Assembly: GCF_023016155.1 (NCBI RefSeq)
Contig: NZ_JALKBG010000003.1
Coordinates: forward strand, 62,001-126,000
Source of the DNA: Aliiroseovarius sp. F20344
GTDB taxonomy: Bacteria > Pseudomonadota > Alphaproteobacteria > Rhodobacterales > Rhodobacteraceae
Direction of reading: 5' to 3'
Length of the DNA: 64,000 bases
Shown one piece after another: positions 9,148 through 18,102 of this stretch. The translations under genes were made by a program, and so were the position numbers. A model generated the notes under the pieces. That model made no database searches. It was not told the origin of the DNA and saw nothing but the letters and a program-made list of their open reading frames with translations. Every line of letters starts with the position of its first letter. The stretch's first letter is position 1.

Positions 9148-10803
9148 ATGCGTCACGGCGGTCAAATTCTGGTAGATCATCTGAAAACCGAAGGCGTGGA
9201 GCGCGTCTTCTCGGTCCCGGGCGAAAGCTTTCTAGCGGCTTTGGACGGTCTATACGACAGCAGGATTGAAAACATCGTCTGCCGGCAAGAAGGCGGGGCT
9301 GCGATGATGGCCGAAGCGCATGGCAAGCTGACTGGCGCCCCGGGCGTTTGTTTCGTTACCCGTGGACCGGGCGCGACAAACGCATCCGCTGGCATTCACG
9401 TCGCCATGCAGGATGCCACGCCGATGGTGATGTTTGTGGGGCAGATCGCACGCGGGCATCGTGACCGCGGAGCGTTTCAAGAAGTTGACTACCGTGCGTT
9501 CTTTGGACCCTTGGCCAAATGGGCCTGCGAAGTTGAAACGACGGATCGCTTGCCAGAATACCTCGCACGCGCTTTCCATATTGCGCGAACGGGTCGGCCC
9601 GGTCCGGTCGTGGTTGCGCTGCCCGAAGATATGCTCAGTGACTTGGCTGACGTGCCCGACCGGCCAGCCGCTCCCACCACACAGGGCCACGTTGGCACTG
9701 CGGATGCACAAGCCATCATGGCTGCCATCACGACCTCCACGCATCCGCTTTTGATCGCAGGTGGGCCAGGCTGGACCGCTCAGACGGGCGCAGAGCTTAT
9801 GAGCTTTGCCGCTGCGAACGACCTGCCGGTTGCCACCGCATTCCGGCGACAGGACTACGTCGACAACTATCATCCCAACTATGTCGGAGACCTCGGGCTG
9901 GGCATCAATCCCGGCTTGAGATCGATGTTCGACGAAGCCGATACTCTCGTCGTTCTGGGCAGCCGCCTGGGCGACATCGTGACCGGCAGCTACGAGATGC
10001 TGGACCCCTCCGCCACATGCAAGAAAATCGTACATGTCTATCCCTGTGCTGAAGAGCTGGGACGGGTTTATCACGCGGATCAGACTTTTGTGGCGACAGG
10101 TGCAACCGCGATAGCAACCTTGGCTCAGCAGGCACCTACAACGGACCATCTGTGGTCTGATTGGACCGCCAAGGGGCGTGCATCTTACGAGAGCTTCCAG
10201 ACCCCCATCGAAACCCCCGGTCCAATTAAGCTGGAGCGCATCATGCACTGGCTGTCAGACAATCTGCCCGCAGATACAGTCATGACGAACGGCGCAGGTA
10301 ACTACGCCACATGGCTGCACCGCTATTTCCGGTTCAAGGAATACGGAACTCAGTTGGCCCCGACCTCGGGGTCGATGGGGTATGGCTTCCCTGCCGCTGT
10401 TGCAGCAAGCCTTCAGCACCCGGACCGCACAGTCATTGCATGGCTTGGCGATGGTGAGTTCCAGATGACTTTGAACGAGATGTCGACCTCCATTCAGCAT
10501 GGCGCCAAACCTATCGCGATCATCGTCAACAATGGGCGCTATGGCACAATCCGTATGCATCAGGAAAAGACCTATCCGGCGCGGGTGTCGGGCACAGCCT
10601 TAGTGAATCCGGATTTCGCAGATCTGGCCCGCGCTTATGGGGGTCATGGGGAAACGGTCACCAAAACTGAAGACTTTGAAGCCGCATTCCGGCGTGCTGA
10701 AGCTTCAGGCAAACTGGCTGTGATCGAGCTGGTCGTAGACGAACAAGTGGCCACGCCGGGCCTGACGCTGGATCAGTTGCGCGCACAGGGGGAAGCGGGC
10801 TAA
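9148..10803 (+). CDS. Thiamine-diphosphate-dependent enzyme (acetolactate-synthase-like)
   Basis: A 551-residue ThDP enzyme with the three usual domains: an N-terminal PYR domain (1-170) with the catalytic glutamate in CRQEGGAAMMAEA and the FVTRGPGATNASAG block; a central domain (about 190-320); and a C-terminal PP domain (about 360-540) with WLGDGEFQMTLNE and IIVNNGRYGT, the Mg/ThDP motif. It resembles acetolactate synthase and related lyases, but no regulatory subunit or ilv gene is adjacent, so a housekeeping IlvB role is unlikely. Substrate unknown. Confidence 0.85.
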   Translation: MRHGGQILVDHLKTEGVERVFSVPGESFLAALDGLYDSRIENIVCRQEGGAAMMAEAHGKLTGAPGVCFVTRGPGATNASAGIHVAMQDATPMVMFVGQIARGHRDRGAFQEVDYRAFFGPLAKWACEVETTDRLPEYLARAFHIARTGRPGPVVVALPEDMLSDLADVPDRPAAPTTQGHVGTADAQAIMAAITTSTHPLLIAGGPGWTAQTGAELMSFAAANDLPVATAFRRQDYVDNYHPNYVGDLGLGINPGLRSMFDEADTLVVLGSRLGDIVTGSYEMLDPSATCKKIVHVYPCAEELGRVYHADQTFVATGATAIATLAQQAPTTDHLWSDWTAKGRASYESFQTPIETPGPIKLERIMHWLSDNLPADTVMTNGAGNYATWLHRYFRFKEYGTQLAPTSGSMGYGFPAAVAASLQHPDRTVIAWLGDGEFQMTLNEMSTSIQHGAKPIAIIVNNGRYGTIRMHQEKTYPARVSGTALVNPDFADLARAYGGHGETVTKTEDFEAAFRRAEASGKLAVIELVVDEQVATPGLTLDQLRAQGEAG

Positions 10804-10829
10804 TCCCCCGCACCCCGCTGCTGGTTTTT

Positions 10830-11141
10830 TCAGCCCTTCGGAATCTCCATCAGCTCTGCCAGATGTATCGTGCCCATCTGGATAAAGCTGTTTTCACTGG
10901 CAATCGCCAGCGCCGTGTCCGCATCAGGTGCGTTGATCACGCAAAACCCCATCATCGGCTGTTTGAACCCTTCGCGGTGACCATCACCGTCCACAGTCCA
11001 TTGCGCTTTAAACGGCGTCTCGGGCATTTCGAACACATCCGAATACTTCGCGATCCACGCTTTGTAGTTCGCTTGCATCTCGGCCTTTTTGTCGTCTGGC
11101 ACGTCCGTCGGCTCGTGATACGCCATATAAAATCTCGGCAT
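10830..11141 (-). CDS. YciI/DGPF-like small protein
   Basis: A 103-residue protein of the YCII-related alpha/beta-barrel fold: starts MPRFYMAYHEP, has GDGHREGFKQPMMGFCVINAPDADTALA in the middle and ends HLAELMEIPKG. YciI relatives are dimeric with a His-Asp pair, but the reaction is unknown. It starts 23 bp after the cobO stop on the same strand, so co-transcription with cobO is likely, although a role in cobalamin metabolism is not implied. Confidence 0.75.
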   Translation of the reverse strand: MPRFYMAYHEPTDVPDDKKAEMQANYKAWIAKYSDVFEMPETPFKAQWTVDGDGHREGFKQPMMGFCVINAPDADTALAIASENSFIQMGTIHLAELMEIPKG

Positions 11142-11164
11142 CGTCTTTACTCCCGTTTCCGGGG

Positions 11165-11773
11165 TCAGAATTCGACCCCTATTTGTGCCTTGATGCCCGA
11201 CCGGAACGGGTGCTTCACCAGCTCCATCTCGGTCACCAGATCGGCAATCTCGATCAGATCGTCCGAGGCATTCCGTCCGGTCAGTACCACATGGGTCATG
11301 TCAGGCTTTTCTTCGACCAAAAACTTCACGACCTCGTTGATGTCGACATAGTCGTAACGAATTGCGATATTGATCTCATCCAGCAGCACCATCTTGTTGG
11401 CCGGATCGCGGATCAGTTCTTTCGATTTCTCCCACGCGGCCTGCGCCATTTCGATATCACGCGTGCGGTCCTGCGTTTCCCAGGTAAAGCCCTCACCCAT
11501 CGTGTAGAATTCGCAGATATCGCTGAATTTGGCATTGATCAGATCACGTTCGCCGCAATCCATGCCGCCTTTGATGAACTGCACCACTGCGCATTTCATG
11601 TCCGCCGCAATACAGCGGAAAATCATCCCGAACGCGGCAGAGCTTTTGCCCTTACCCTTGCCCGTGTGCACGATGATCAGACCCTTCTTATCGGTCTTTG
11701 TCGCCATGATTTTATCACGCGCGGCTTTCTTTTTTGCCATCTTTGTGGCGTGGCGATCGGGATCTACGGTCAT
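11165..11773 (-). CDS. cobO: Cob(I)yrinic acid a,c-diamide adenosyltransferase
   Basis: Transfers the 5'-deoxyadenosyl group of ATP to cob(I)yrinic acid a,c-diamide (CobO/BtuR/CobA family) in aerobic cobalamin synthesis. The P-loop HTGKGKGKSSAAFG is at residues 36-49, and VLLDEINIAIRYDYVD and VVLTGRNASDDLIEIAD complete the signature. The 202-residue length fits the family; the lysine-rich N-terminus (KMAKKKAARDKIM) is usual in alphaproteobacteria, so the first ATG is kept. Downstream of a hydrophobic membrane protein and upstream of a YciI-like gene. Confidence 0.95.
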   Translation of the reverse strand: MTVDPDRHATKMAKKKAARDKIMATKTDKKGLIIVHTGKGKGKSSAAFGMIFRCIAADMKCAVVQFIKGGMDCGERDLINAKFSDICEFYTMGEGFTWETQDRTRDIEMAQAAWEKSKELIRDPANKMVLLDEINIAIRYDYVDINEVVKFLVEEKPDMTHVVLTGRNASDDLIEIADLVTEMELVKHPFRSGIKAQIGVEF

Positions 11774-11831
11774 TCTGGTCTCACTTCTGAAAGATAACCC
11801 ACTGTGAAAGCACTCTTGCGCAGATGCAAGT

Positions 11832-11860
11832 GCGGGCGCCCCGAATATCGAAGCGCCCGC
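11832..11860. terminator. GC-rich inverted repeat, possible terminator
   Basis: GCGGGCGC (11832-11839) and GCGCCCGC (11853-11860) form an eight-base perfect stem. A T-rich run (TTATTTT) follows only on the plus strand; on the minus strand, where both flanking genes lie, no U-tract follows. It may still separate the membrane-protein gene from cobO, but this is uncertain. Confidence 0.4.
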
Positions 11861-11886
11861 TTATTTTGGCCACCGTGAGTGGCGTG

Positions 11887-13092
11887 TTACTCAGCTGGTA
11901 CGGCCGAGCTTGCGTCGCGGCCAAAATGCTGTTTGTTCAATCGAACAACCAGAGCAATCATGGCGAACTGGAAAGCTATGGCAATGGCGGAAATCACCCA
12001 GTAGGTCAGCGAGAACTTGTCGACCACTCCGGCCTTCACCAGACCTGAGTTTAGGAAGAAATGCAGCAGCACGGAAAGGGCAACGCCCGGGCAGACCAAA
12101 GCATAGGAACCCGGCGAAGTCTCGTTTCCGAAAACAAAGCTTTTCCAGTAACCTACGCGCGACAGAACGACCAAACCAAGCAGCCCAAACAGCACTTGCA
12201 CAGCAACCAGACGGGCAAGGAAAACCATGGTTTCCGCTGCTGATCCGTGTACATCAAAGGTGGCGTGCAAGCCGTGGTTTTGACGCATGAACATAATTCC
12301 CAAAATGGTCATCAAAGGAATCACGATCATCAGCGTGGGCGCCGCTTCCTTGGCCGTACCGTGATGCAGCATCGAGTTAAACGCCGTGAACAGCGCTAGC
12401 GATGCATAGACAATCGCGGCCACGCCGAAGAATGTGGACCCAACCAGGGACACACCGACAACGATGGTGTTTCCGCTCATCGCGGCGGGGGCAGCAAAGC
12501 CAACTGCAGTCATCGCCAGAGCAAAGGACGGTAGCATCTGCGCAAAGCTGTTATGGGCGGTGACGTCAAATACCCCACCTTTGGACAGAACGCGTCCTAG
12601 GAAATCCCCGATATAGCTTAGCGCCAAGAAACCAATTGCCAGAAACGCGGCCATGGCGAACGGGAAAAGGTATTCCACGATCGACCACAGGCCCGGCACA
12701 AAGACCAGCCCAGCAACAAACATGCCGTTCACGCTCATCGCGAGTGCCAGCGGCATGGCGAGGATCGTGGTTTCGGCGTTGGAATTCTTCAGATTGGTAT
12801 ATGCCTCGGTCTTACGGAAAGCCGAAAACTTTCTAAGGTTCCAGATCAGGTATTTCAGGTTTAGGAAGACCATGGCTGCGATCCCGGCCCAGGCAACGGA
12901 AATGGCAATTTTCATTCCCATTGATCCGGTGGTGAAGGCGGCCAAGATGTCCTCAAATACCGGCACTGGCTGACCCGGGTGTTTCACCCAGAACATCAGG
13001 TACATGAAGAAGGTGACCGACAGGCCACCGGCCCCGACTGAGGCAAGGAAGTAAAGCGGCGAATACTTGTCCGCGGGACGTAAAAGTTGCAT
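11887..13092 (-). CDS. Multi-pass membrane protein, TsoY-like
   Basis: A 401-residue, very hydrophobic protein with about ten membrane segments, starting MQLLRPADKYSPLYFLASVG. From memory it resembles a family public annotation calls TsoY family (seleno)protein; I cannot verify this here. It contains a single cysteine, in YALVCPGVAL within a late membrane segment, which could be the position occupied by selenocysteine in some relatives. No in-frame TGA is used here. GGAG precedes the ATG. Transport or redox function is unknown. It sits between cobO and a lipoprotein gene and is probably a separate transcript. Confidence 0.6.
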   Translation of the reverse strand: MQLLRPADKYSPLYFLASVGAGGLSVTFFMYLMFWVKHPGQPVPVFEDILAAFTTGSMGMKIAISVAWAGIAAMVFLNLKYLIWNLRKFSAFRKTEAYTNLKNSNAETTILAMPLALAMSVNGMFVAGLVFVPGLWSIVEYLFPFAMAAFLAIGFLALSYIGDFLGRVLSKGGVFDVTAHNSFAQMLPSFALAMTAVGFAAPAAMSGNTIVVGVSLVGSTFFGVAAIVYASLALFTAFNSMLHHGTAKEAAPTLMIVIPLMTILGIMFMRQNHGLHATFDVHGSAAETMVFLARLVAVQVLFGLLGLVVLSRVGYWKSFVFGNETSPGSYALVCPGVALSVLLHFFLNSGLVKAGVVDKFSLTYWVISAIAIAFQFAMIALVVRLNKQHFGRDASSAVPAE

Positions 13093-13255
13093 TGGATTTC
13101 TCCATTCATATTCGTTTTCTTGAATATTTTATAATTGCAATCGTAACGTTCTTCAAGCCCAGCTGCATGCACAAGATGTCGCGGACAGTCGCAGTGAAGG
13201 GTTTACCCTTTCTTAACCAAGCTTCTGCACGGTGGCAGGAAAGGAGATCCACCCC

Positions 13256-13567
13256 ATGCGCACCGCCTATACCCTTGTTTTTCTGGGAACATTTGTTCTC
13301 TCTGGCTGTGACAGCCCCAGCCCGCAATTCATGCATCGCGACACCGCCACCACAAAGGTCGAGGTCGAAGGCTCGGTCTTTTCGGTACATCAACGCGAAA
13401 ACTGGGTCGAGGTCTACCGGACAGGATTTGAAGCCCTGCCGCGCGTGCCCGTGATTCTCGCCCGGTCCCAAGTCGCAATTGAGCAAGCAACTGGCTGCAA
13501 GGTTGTCGAAGGGTCACTTTCAGGCGATCAAGCGATCCAACGCGCCGAGATTGACTGCGATAGCTAG
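13256..13567 (+). CDS. Small predicted lipoprotein
   Basis: A 103-residue protein with a signal peptide ending in the lipobox LSGC (FLGTFVLSGCDSP), so the mature protein should be lipid-anchored. The mature part has two cysteines (TGCKVVEG, EIDCDS) that could form a disulfide. AAGGAG lies 9 nt before ATG 13256; an ATG-less extension upstream is rejected. No known domain recognised. It overlaps the convergent nucleotidyltransferase gene by 4 bp. Confidence 0.7.
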   Translation: MRTAYTLVFLGTFVLSGCDSPSPQFMHRDTATTKVEVEGSVFSVHQRENWVEVYRTGFEALPRVPVILARSQVAIEQATGCKVVEGSLSGDQAIQRAEIDCDS

Positions 13568-14169
13568 GCGTCAGGCCAAGGCACAATCGTCAGCTCCGGC
13601 CACTCCGTTTTTTGACGCTTCGACTTAGCTTCATGCGTGGCGCGATTGTTCAGAACTGGGTTCGGCGTGATGCGAAAGGCGAAGATGTCATCCAGCCCGA
13701 ACGGCGCGTAAAGCGACATTCGATCATCAGGTTCTAGCCGCGCGGCCACACAATGGGTACGACACGCAAATCGGTCGATCCCCTCACGCGATGAGCCAAG
13801 CGGCGGATAAGCTTCACCGAAGTGCTTTTCGTACCACAGATGCACACGCGCCTGATTTCGGATCTCGACCGGAGGGTCTGCGTGAAACAGCTTTTCGCCT
13901 CTTTTGATCACCCGATCCTCAGCGTCCCACGAGGTGTCGGGATCGAAGTAGAACAGATCCACATCTTTGATCCCGTGGCGCAGATCGCGACCGGTTAGAT
14001 GGTTCCAAACGGTATTGTAAATCGCGCCAGAGACCAGCCACCAATCCGGTAGATCCATGTCTCGTGCAACCTTCAACACGTCCATCACATGGGGTGCTTC
14101 GCGCATGATCTGCTCCAGCGCTCGCCGCTGCGTGGCATCATCTAGCCCGGCGAAGCGCATATGGGTCAT
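13564..14169 (-). CDS. Nucleotidyltransferase-like protein (NTP_transf_6 / DUF925 type)
   Basis: A 201-residue protein with a putative nucleotidyltransferase core: WWLVSGAIYNTVWNHL resembles the helix-turn of the fold and GIKDVDLFYFD supplies a DxD-like acidic pair expected to bind metal. A later segment, LYAPFGLDDIFAFRITPNP, is typical of this conserved bacterial family, whose substrate is unknown. Its ATG overlaps the cobN stop as ATGA, so it is translationally coupled to cobN; whether it has any role with cobalt chelation is open. The start is fixed by this overlap. Confidence 0.75.
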   Translation of the reverse strand: MTHMRFAGLDDATQRRALEQIMREAPHVMDVLKVARDMDLPDWWLVSGAIYNTVWNHLTGRDLRHGIKDVDLFYFDPDTSWDAEDRVIKRGEKLFHADPPVEIRNQARVHLWYEKHFGEAYPPLGSSREGIDRFACRTHCVAARLEPDDRMSLYAPFGLDDIFAFRITPNPVLNNRATHEAKSKRQKTEWPELTIVPWPDA

Positions 14170-17100
14170 TTGATCCCGTCCAACGCCGCCCGCGCTGAGT
14201 TCGACCGTGGGTTCCACAGGCCCCGTTCTATCGCTTCGCGCAGCCGTTCGGCGATCTCTTTCAAAGCCGGGTCGTTGTGCTCCTCGATGAAGTCACGGGT
14301 CGCGTCGTCCTCGATGAATGCGCTGTAAACGAGGTCAAAATGATGACTGCGCACCGCGCCTGTCGTGGCCGCGAAGGCGAACATGTAATCCACAGTCGCC
14401 GCAATCTCGAACGCACCTTTATAGCCGTGGCGCTTCACGCCATCGATCCATTTCGGGTTCACGACGCGCGAGCGGACCACGCGGCCGATTTCGTCTTCCA
14501 GCGTGCGAATGACCGGGCGCTCGGGGCGTGAGTGGTCGTTGTGATAGATCGGACGATCCCGGCCCTGAAGTGTTGATACTGCTGCTGCCGCGCCGCCTTC
14601 GAACTGGTAATAATCGTCACTGTCCAGAAGGTCATGCTCGCGGTTGTCTTGGTTCTGAACGATGGCGTCAACCTGACCCAGACGGGCCTCGAACCCTTCG
14701 CGGTCGCGGGTGCCTTCCGACCCCGCGCCATAGGCATAGCCGCCCCATTCCAGATAGGCCTCGGCCAGATCGGCTTTGTCGGCCCAAAGCCGCTCGTCGA
14801 TCATCGCCTGAAGCCCTGCGCCGTAAGCGCCGGGCTTCGAACCATATACTCGCGACGCGCCCTCGCCCGCCCGCACACGCGCGGCGGCGGGGTTCACATC
14901 GTCGGGTTCATCCAGCGCTTGCACGGCTCGCGCCGCACTGTCGACTAGGGCGATCAGCTGCGGAAAGGCGTCGCGGAAGAAGCCCGACACACGCAGGGTC
15001 ACGTCCACGCGCGGTCGGCCTAAGGCGGACGAGGGGATCACCTCGAACCCGGTCACGCGACGGTTCGCGCTGTCCCATTTGGGTTTCACGCCCATCAGTG
15101 CGAGCGCCTGTGCGATGTCATCGCCACCCGTGCGCATATTCGCGGTACCCCAAGCGGTCACCAGCATCGAACGCGGCCAGTCACCATGCGTCTGAAGGTG
15201 CTTGTCGATCAACAGGCTCGCTGACTTCCAGCCCAACGCCCAAGCGGTTGGCGTCGGCACTGCACGGCTGTCGACCGAGAAGAAATTCCGCCCTGTCGGT
15301 AATACGTCCAACCGCCCGCGGGTGGGCGCGCCGGAAGGCGCAGGGGCGACGAACTGCCCAGCAAGGGCGGTGAGAAGCCCGTCCCCCTCATCCGGACCAC
15401 AAGCTCGAACCGAGGGCAAAACCTGCGCGTGATAGGCGTCGAGAACGGGGCGGGTTGCCGCAAACTCCTCTGGCACCTCATCCCACCCAACAGCCATCTG
15501 CGCCAACAGTTCCAGACGCTCGACCGTATCGCCATTGCTGCGCCAGCTGCCAGCCTCGACCGCTTCAAGAACTTCGTGGCGCGGGCCGTCATATTTGGCC
15601 GCCATATCGCAATCCAGCGGATCAATATCCACACCGTAATCCGCAGCCAGAGCCCGGATTAAGGATGCATCGCCGCCCTCGCCCTGCCCGCGCGGAACAC
15701 GCACCAGTGCAATGCCAAGGTCGCGCTCCAGATCCCCGGTCGGAGACTCACCGAACACGTGCAAGCCATCCCGGATTTGCGCCTCTTTCAGCTCGCACAG
15801 ATAGGCGTCGAGCTTGGCCAAATCGCTGTCTTCATCCTCGCCCGACATGCCCACATCGGCGTCCAGTCCCGTGGCTTGCGTCAGCGTCAAAATTTCACGA
15901 CGCAGATGCTCGATCCGGCGGGGGTCAACACCGGCGGCCTCGTAATATTCGTCCACCAACGCTTCCAGATCGCGCAGCGGACCATATGTCTCGGCCCGGG
16001 TCAGGGGCGGGGTCAGGTGGTCGATGATCACCGCCTGTGCGCGGCGCTTGGCCTGTGTGCCTTCGCCAGGATCGTTCACGATGAACGGATAGATATGTGG
16101 CATCGGGCCCATCACGGCCTCGGGCCAGCAGGTCTGGGACAGGGCCACGGCCTTGCCCGGCAACCACTCAAGGTTCCCGTGCTTGCCCATGTGGACAAGT
16201 GCGTGCGCCCCAAACGTGTGACGCAGCCAGAAATAGAAGGCCAGATAGTTGTGCGGCGGGACAAGGTCGGGCGAGTGATAGGTGTCGGTCGGGTCGATGT
16301 TATAGCCCCGCGCGGGCTGCACACCTACGACGACATTGCCGTATTCCAGAACTGACAGCGAGAACGACCCGCAGTCGACCTCACCCGGCGTGAAGAACGG
16401 GTCTTGTTCCGGCTTACCCCAGCGGCTCTCAATCGCCTCACGCATCTCCCACGGCAGTTGACCATAGTTGATCTGATAGTCGGACATCGGCAGGGTGACA
16501 CCGCCTGAACGTGCGGCCCGGTCTGTCAGCCAGTTGGTAGGCCCCGCCATCACAGCCTGCATCAAAGCGCCACTGTCCGCAGGTGCGTCGTGGACCCGAT
16601 ATCCTTGATCCGCAAGCAGACCCAACGCGTGAACCACGGCGGCGGGCGTATCCAAACCCACACCATTGGCAAGCCGACCATCCTTGTTGGGATAGTTCGC
16701 CATGATCAGTGCAACCTTCCGGTCGCCCGTTGCAGCACGACGCAGACGTGCCCAATTGGCGGCAAGTTCGGCCACGAACTGCACCCGATCGCCCAGCGCC
16801 TTATAGGTGGCGATTGGGCACTCGGTCGCTTCGTCAAAGAACGCCTCGCCTTTGAAGCTGATCGCGCGGGACAGGATGCGCCCGTCTACTTCGGGCAGGG
16901 CTACGTTCATGGCGATGTCACGGGCGGACAGGCCGGTCAGGCCCTCGGCCCAGGTCTCTTCGCTGGAGCCTGCCAGTACCACTTGGAACACGGGTGCGGA
17001 ATTACACCACGTGGCTTCGAACGGGTTTTGGGTGGGCGCGTCGCCTTGGTGCGGCGAGCCGACCGCGAAGGAGGTACAGTTCAGGATGACCTCAGGCGCG

Positions 17101-17867
17101 GCTTCGGCAAATAGACTTTCAAGCGTGGCGACCGACACCGGGTCTTTCAGCGACGCCACAAAGACCGGCAACGGGTTCAGGTCCTGACGCAACAACGACT
17201 TCACCAGTCGATTGATGGGGTTCAGCCCCGCACCTTGCACCAGCGCACGATAGAAGACGAGGGGCACGATGGGGTCACCATCGGTCCACGCCTCTTGCGC
17301 GGCAGACAAATCGGCCACGCCCGCACCGGGCCAATAGACACCCGCGCGCAGCAAGGGGCGCGCGGCTTCGGGCTTGTCTCCGCCCTCGATCATCGCCTTA
17401 GCGTAGTTCAGGAACCCAACCGAGTTCTCTGGCCCGCCCTCGACCAGATAGGCCCAAAGCGCGTCGTAGTCTTCATCCGATACCGTCGACAACGCGCGCA
17501 GTTCCGCGTCGGGCTTGTCGTCGCCCGGCAGCAGCGCCAAAGGCACGCCAGCGTCACGCAGATGGGCAGCATATTGCTCGGCGCCGTATTTCCAGTAGCC
17601 GACGCCGCCCAGAACCCGCGCTACAACCAACCGAGACTTCGTCGCGCAATTGTCGATATGCAGGTCGACCGACATTGGGTGCGCCAGATGCATCATATTG
17701 GCAAGACGCAGACCCGGTGCGCCGTCCATCTCGCCCCGCGCTTGGGCTAGACCTGCAATTTCCGTGTCTGCGGCCGAAATGAACACCAGATCCGAGGGCG
17801 TCTGCCCCAGATCAACCGGTTCTTTCCCGTCATCAATGCTGCCCGGAGTGGCTGCCAGAAGATGCAT
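14166..17867 (-). CDS. cobN: Aerobic cobaltochelatase large subunit CobN
   Basis: Inserts Co2+ into hydrogenobyrinic acid a,c-diamide together with CobS and CobT, using ATP. The 1,233-residue length fits the CobN/BchH/ChlH family. Visible landmarks: HLAHPMSVDLHIDN near residue 60-75, LIMANYPNKDGRLANGVGLD in the middle, the family block HMGKHGNLEWLPGK around residue 560, and RHGYKGAFEIAATVDYMFAFAATTG near the end. cobS and cobT are not in the window. The 3' end couples to a nucleotidyltransferase-like gene. Several long open frames on the opposite strand are shadows of the high G+C. Confidence 0.96.
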   Translation of the reverse strand: MHLLAATPGSIDDGKEPVDLGQTPSDLVFISAADTEIAGLAQARGEMDGAPGLRLANMMHLAHPMSVDLHIDNCATKSRLVVARVLGGVGYWKYGAEQYAAHLRDAGVPLALLPGDDKPDAELRALSTVSDEDYDALWAYLVEGGPENSVGFLNYAKAMIEGGDKPEAARPLLRAGVYWPGAGVADLSAAQEAWTDGDPIVPLVFYRALVQGAGLNPINRLVKSLLRQDLNPLPVFVASLKDPVSVATLESLFAEAAPEVILNCTSFAVGSPHQGDAPTQNPFEATWCNSAPVFQVVLAGSSEETWAEGLTGLSARDIAMNVALPEVDGRILSRAISFKGEAFFDEATECPIATYKALGDRVQFVAELAANWARLRRAATGDRKVALIMANYPNKDGRLANGVGLDTPAAVVHALGLLADQGYRVHDAPADSGALMQAVMAGPTNWLTDRAARSGGVTLPMSDYQINYGQLPWEMREAIESRWGKPEQDPFFTPGEVDCGSFSLSVLEYGNVVVGVQPARGYNIDPTDTYHSPDLVPPHNYLAFYFWLRHTFGAHALVHMGKHGNLEWLPGKAVALSQTCWPEAVMGPMPHIYPFIVNDPGEGTQAKRRAQAVIIDHLTPPLTRAETYGPLRDLEALVDEYYEAAGVDPRRIEHLRREILTLTQATGLDADVGMSGEDEDSDLAKLDAYLCELKEAQIRDGLHVFGESPTGDLERDLGIALVRVPRGQGEGGDASLIRALAADYGVDIDPLDCDMAAKYDGPRHEVLEAVEAGSWRSNGDTVERLELLAQMAVGWDEVPEEFAATRPVLDAYHAQVLPSVRACGPDEGDGLLTALAGQFVAPAPSGAPTRGRLDVLPTGRNFFSVDSRAVPTPTAWALGWKSASLLIDKHLQTHGDWPRSMLVTAWGTANMRTGGDDIAQALALMGVKPKWDSANRRVTGFEVIPSSALGRPRVDVTLRVSGFFRDAFPQLIALVDSAARAVQALDEPDDVNPAAARVRAGEGASRVYGSKPGAYGAGLQAMIDERLWADKADLAEAYLEWGGYAYGAGSEGTRDREGFEARLGQVDAIVQNQDNREHDLLDSDDYYQFEGGAAAAVSTLQGRDRPIYHNDHSRPERPVIRTLEDEIGRVVRSRVVNPKWIDGVKRHGYKGAFEIAATVDYMFAFAATTGAVRSHHFDLVYSAFIEDDATRDFIEEHNDPALKEIAERLREAIERGLWNPRSNSARAALDGIK

Positions 17868-17930
17868 GTCGCGTCCCTTGCGTTAAGATGTTATGGACCG
17901 GCCAAACATGACCCGATCAAGGTGAACCCC

Positions 17931-18095
17931 ATGGATTATAAAGCTGCCGGCGCGCCGAAACCTGCCAAGGGCAAGCCCCGCCATTCCGAACATAACGCCC
18001 GTGGAACCGAAAAGAATCCGCTGAACCGGAAAGACGACAAATCTGCGCTTCTGGCCCGGATGAAAGCCGCCGCTGATAAAGACAAAAAGGCGTAA
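17931..18095 (+). CDS. Small basic conserved-looking protein (54 aa)
   Basis: A 54-residue, lysine-rich, glycine/proline-containing protein starting MDYKAAGAPKPAKGK and ending KAAADKDKKA, predicted disordered. AAGGTG stands about 7 nt before the ATG. It is the only plus-strand gene between the minus-strand cobW-GNAT pair and cobN, and its stop lies 7 bp from the GNAT stop. No function recognised; the composition would suit a nucleic-acid-binding or ribosome-associated peptide, but that is speculation. Confidence 0.6.
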   Translation: MDYKAAGAPKPAKGKPRHSEHNARGTEKNPLNRKDDKSALLARMKAAADKDKKA

Positions 18096-18102
18096 GCGCC
18101 GT

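Noticed and set aside
9073-9180. Extended N-terminus for the FMN reductase
   Set aside because: It would overlap the divergent ThDP gene, and the TTG at 9072 has a GGAGG and gives the family start.
9250-10248. 332-codon open frame opposite the ThDP enzyme
   Set aside because: No recognisable motif or SD; the sense frame is a clear ThDP enzyme.
14528-15373. 281-codon open frame opposite cobN
   Set aside because: Arginine/proline-rich translation with no motif; a high-G+C shadow of cobN.
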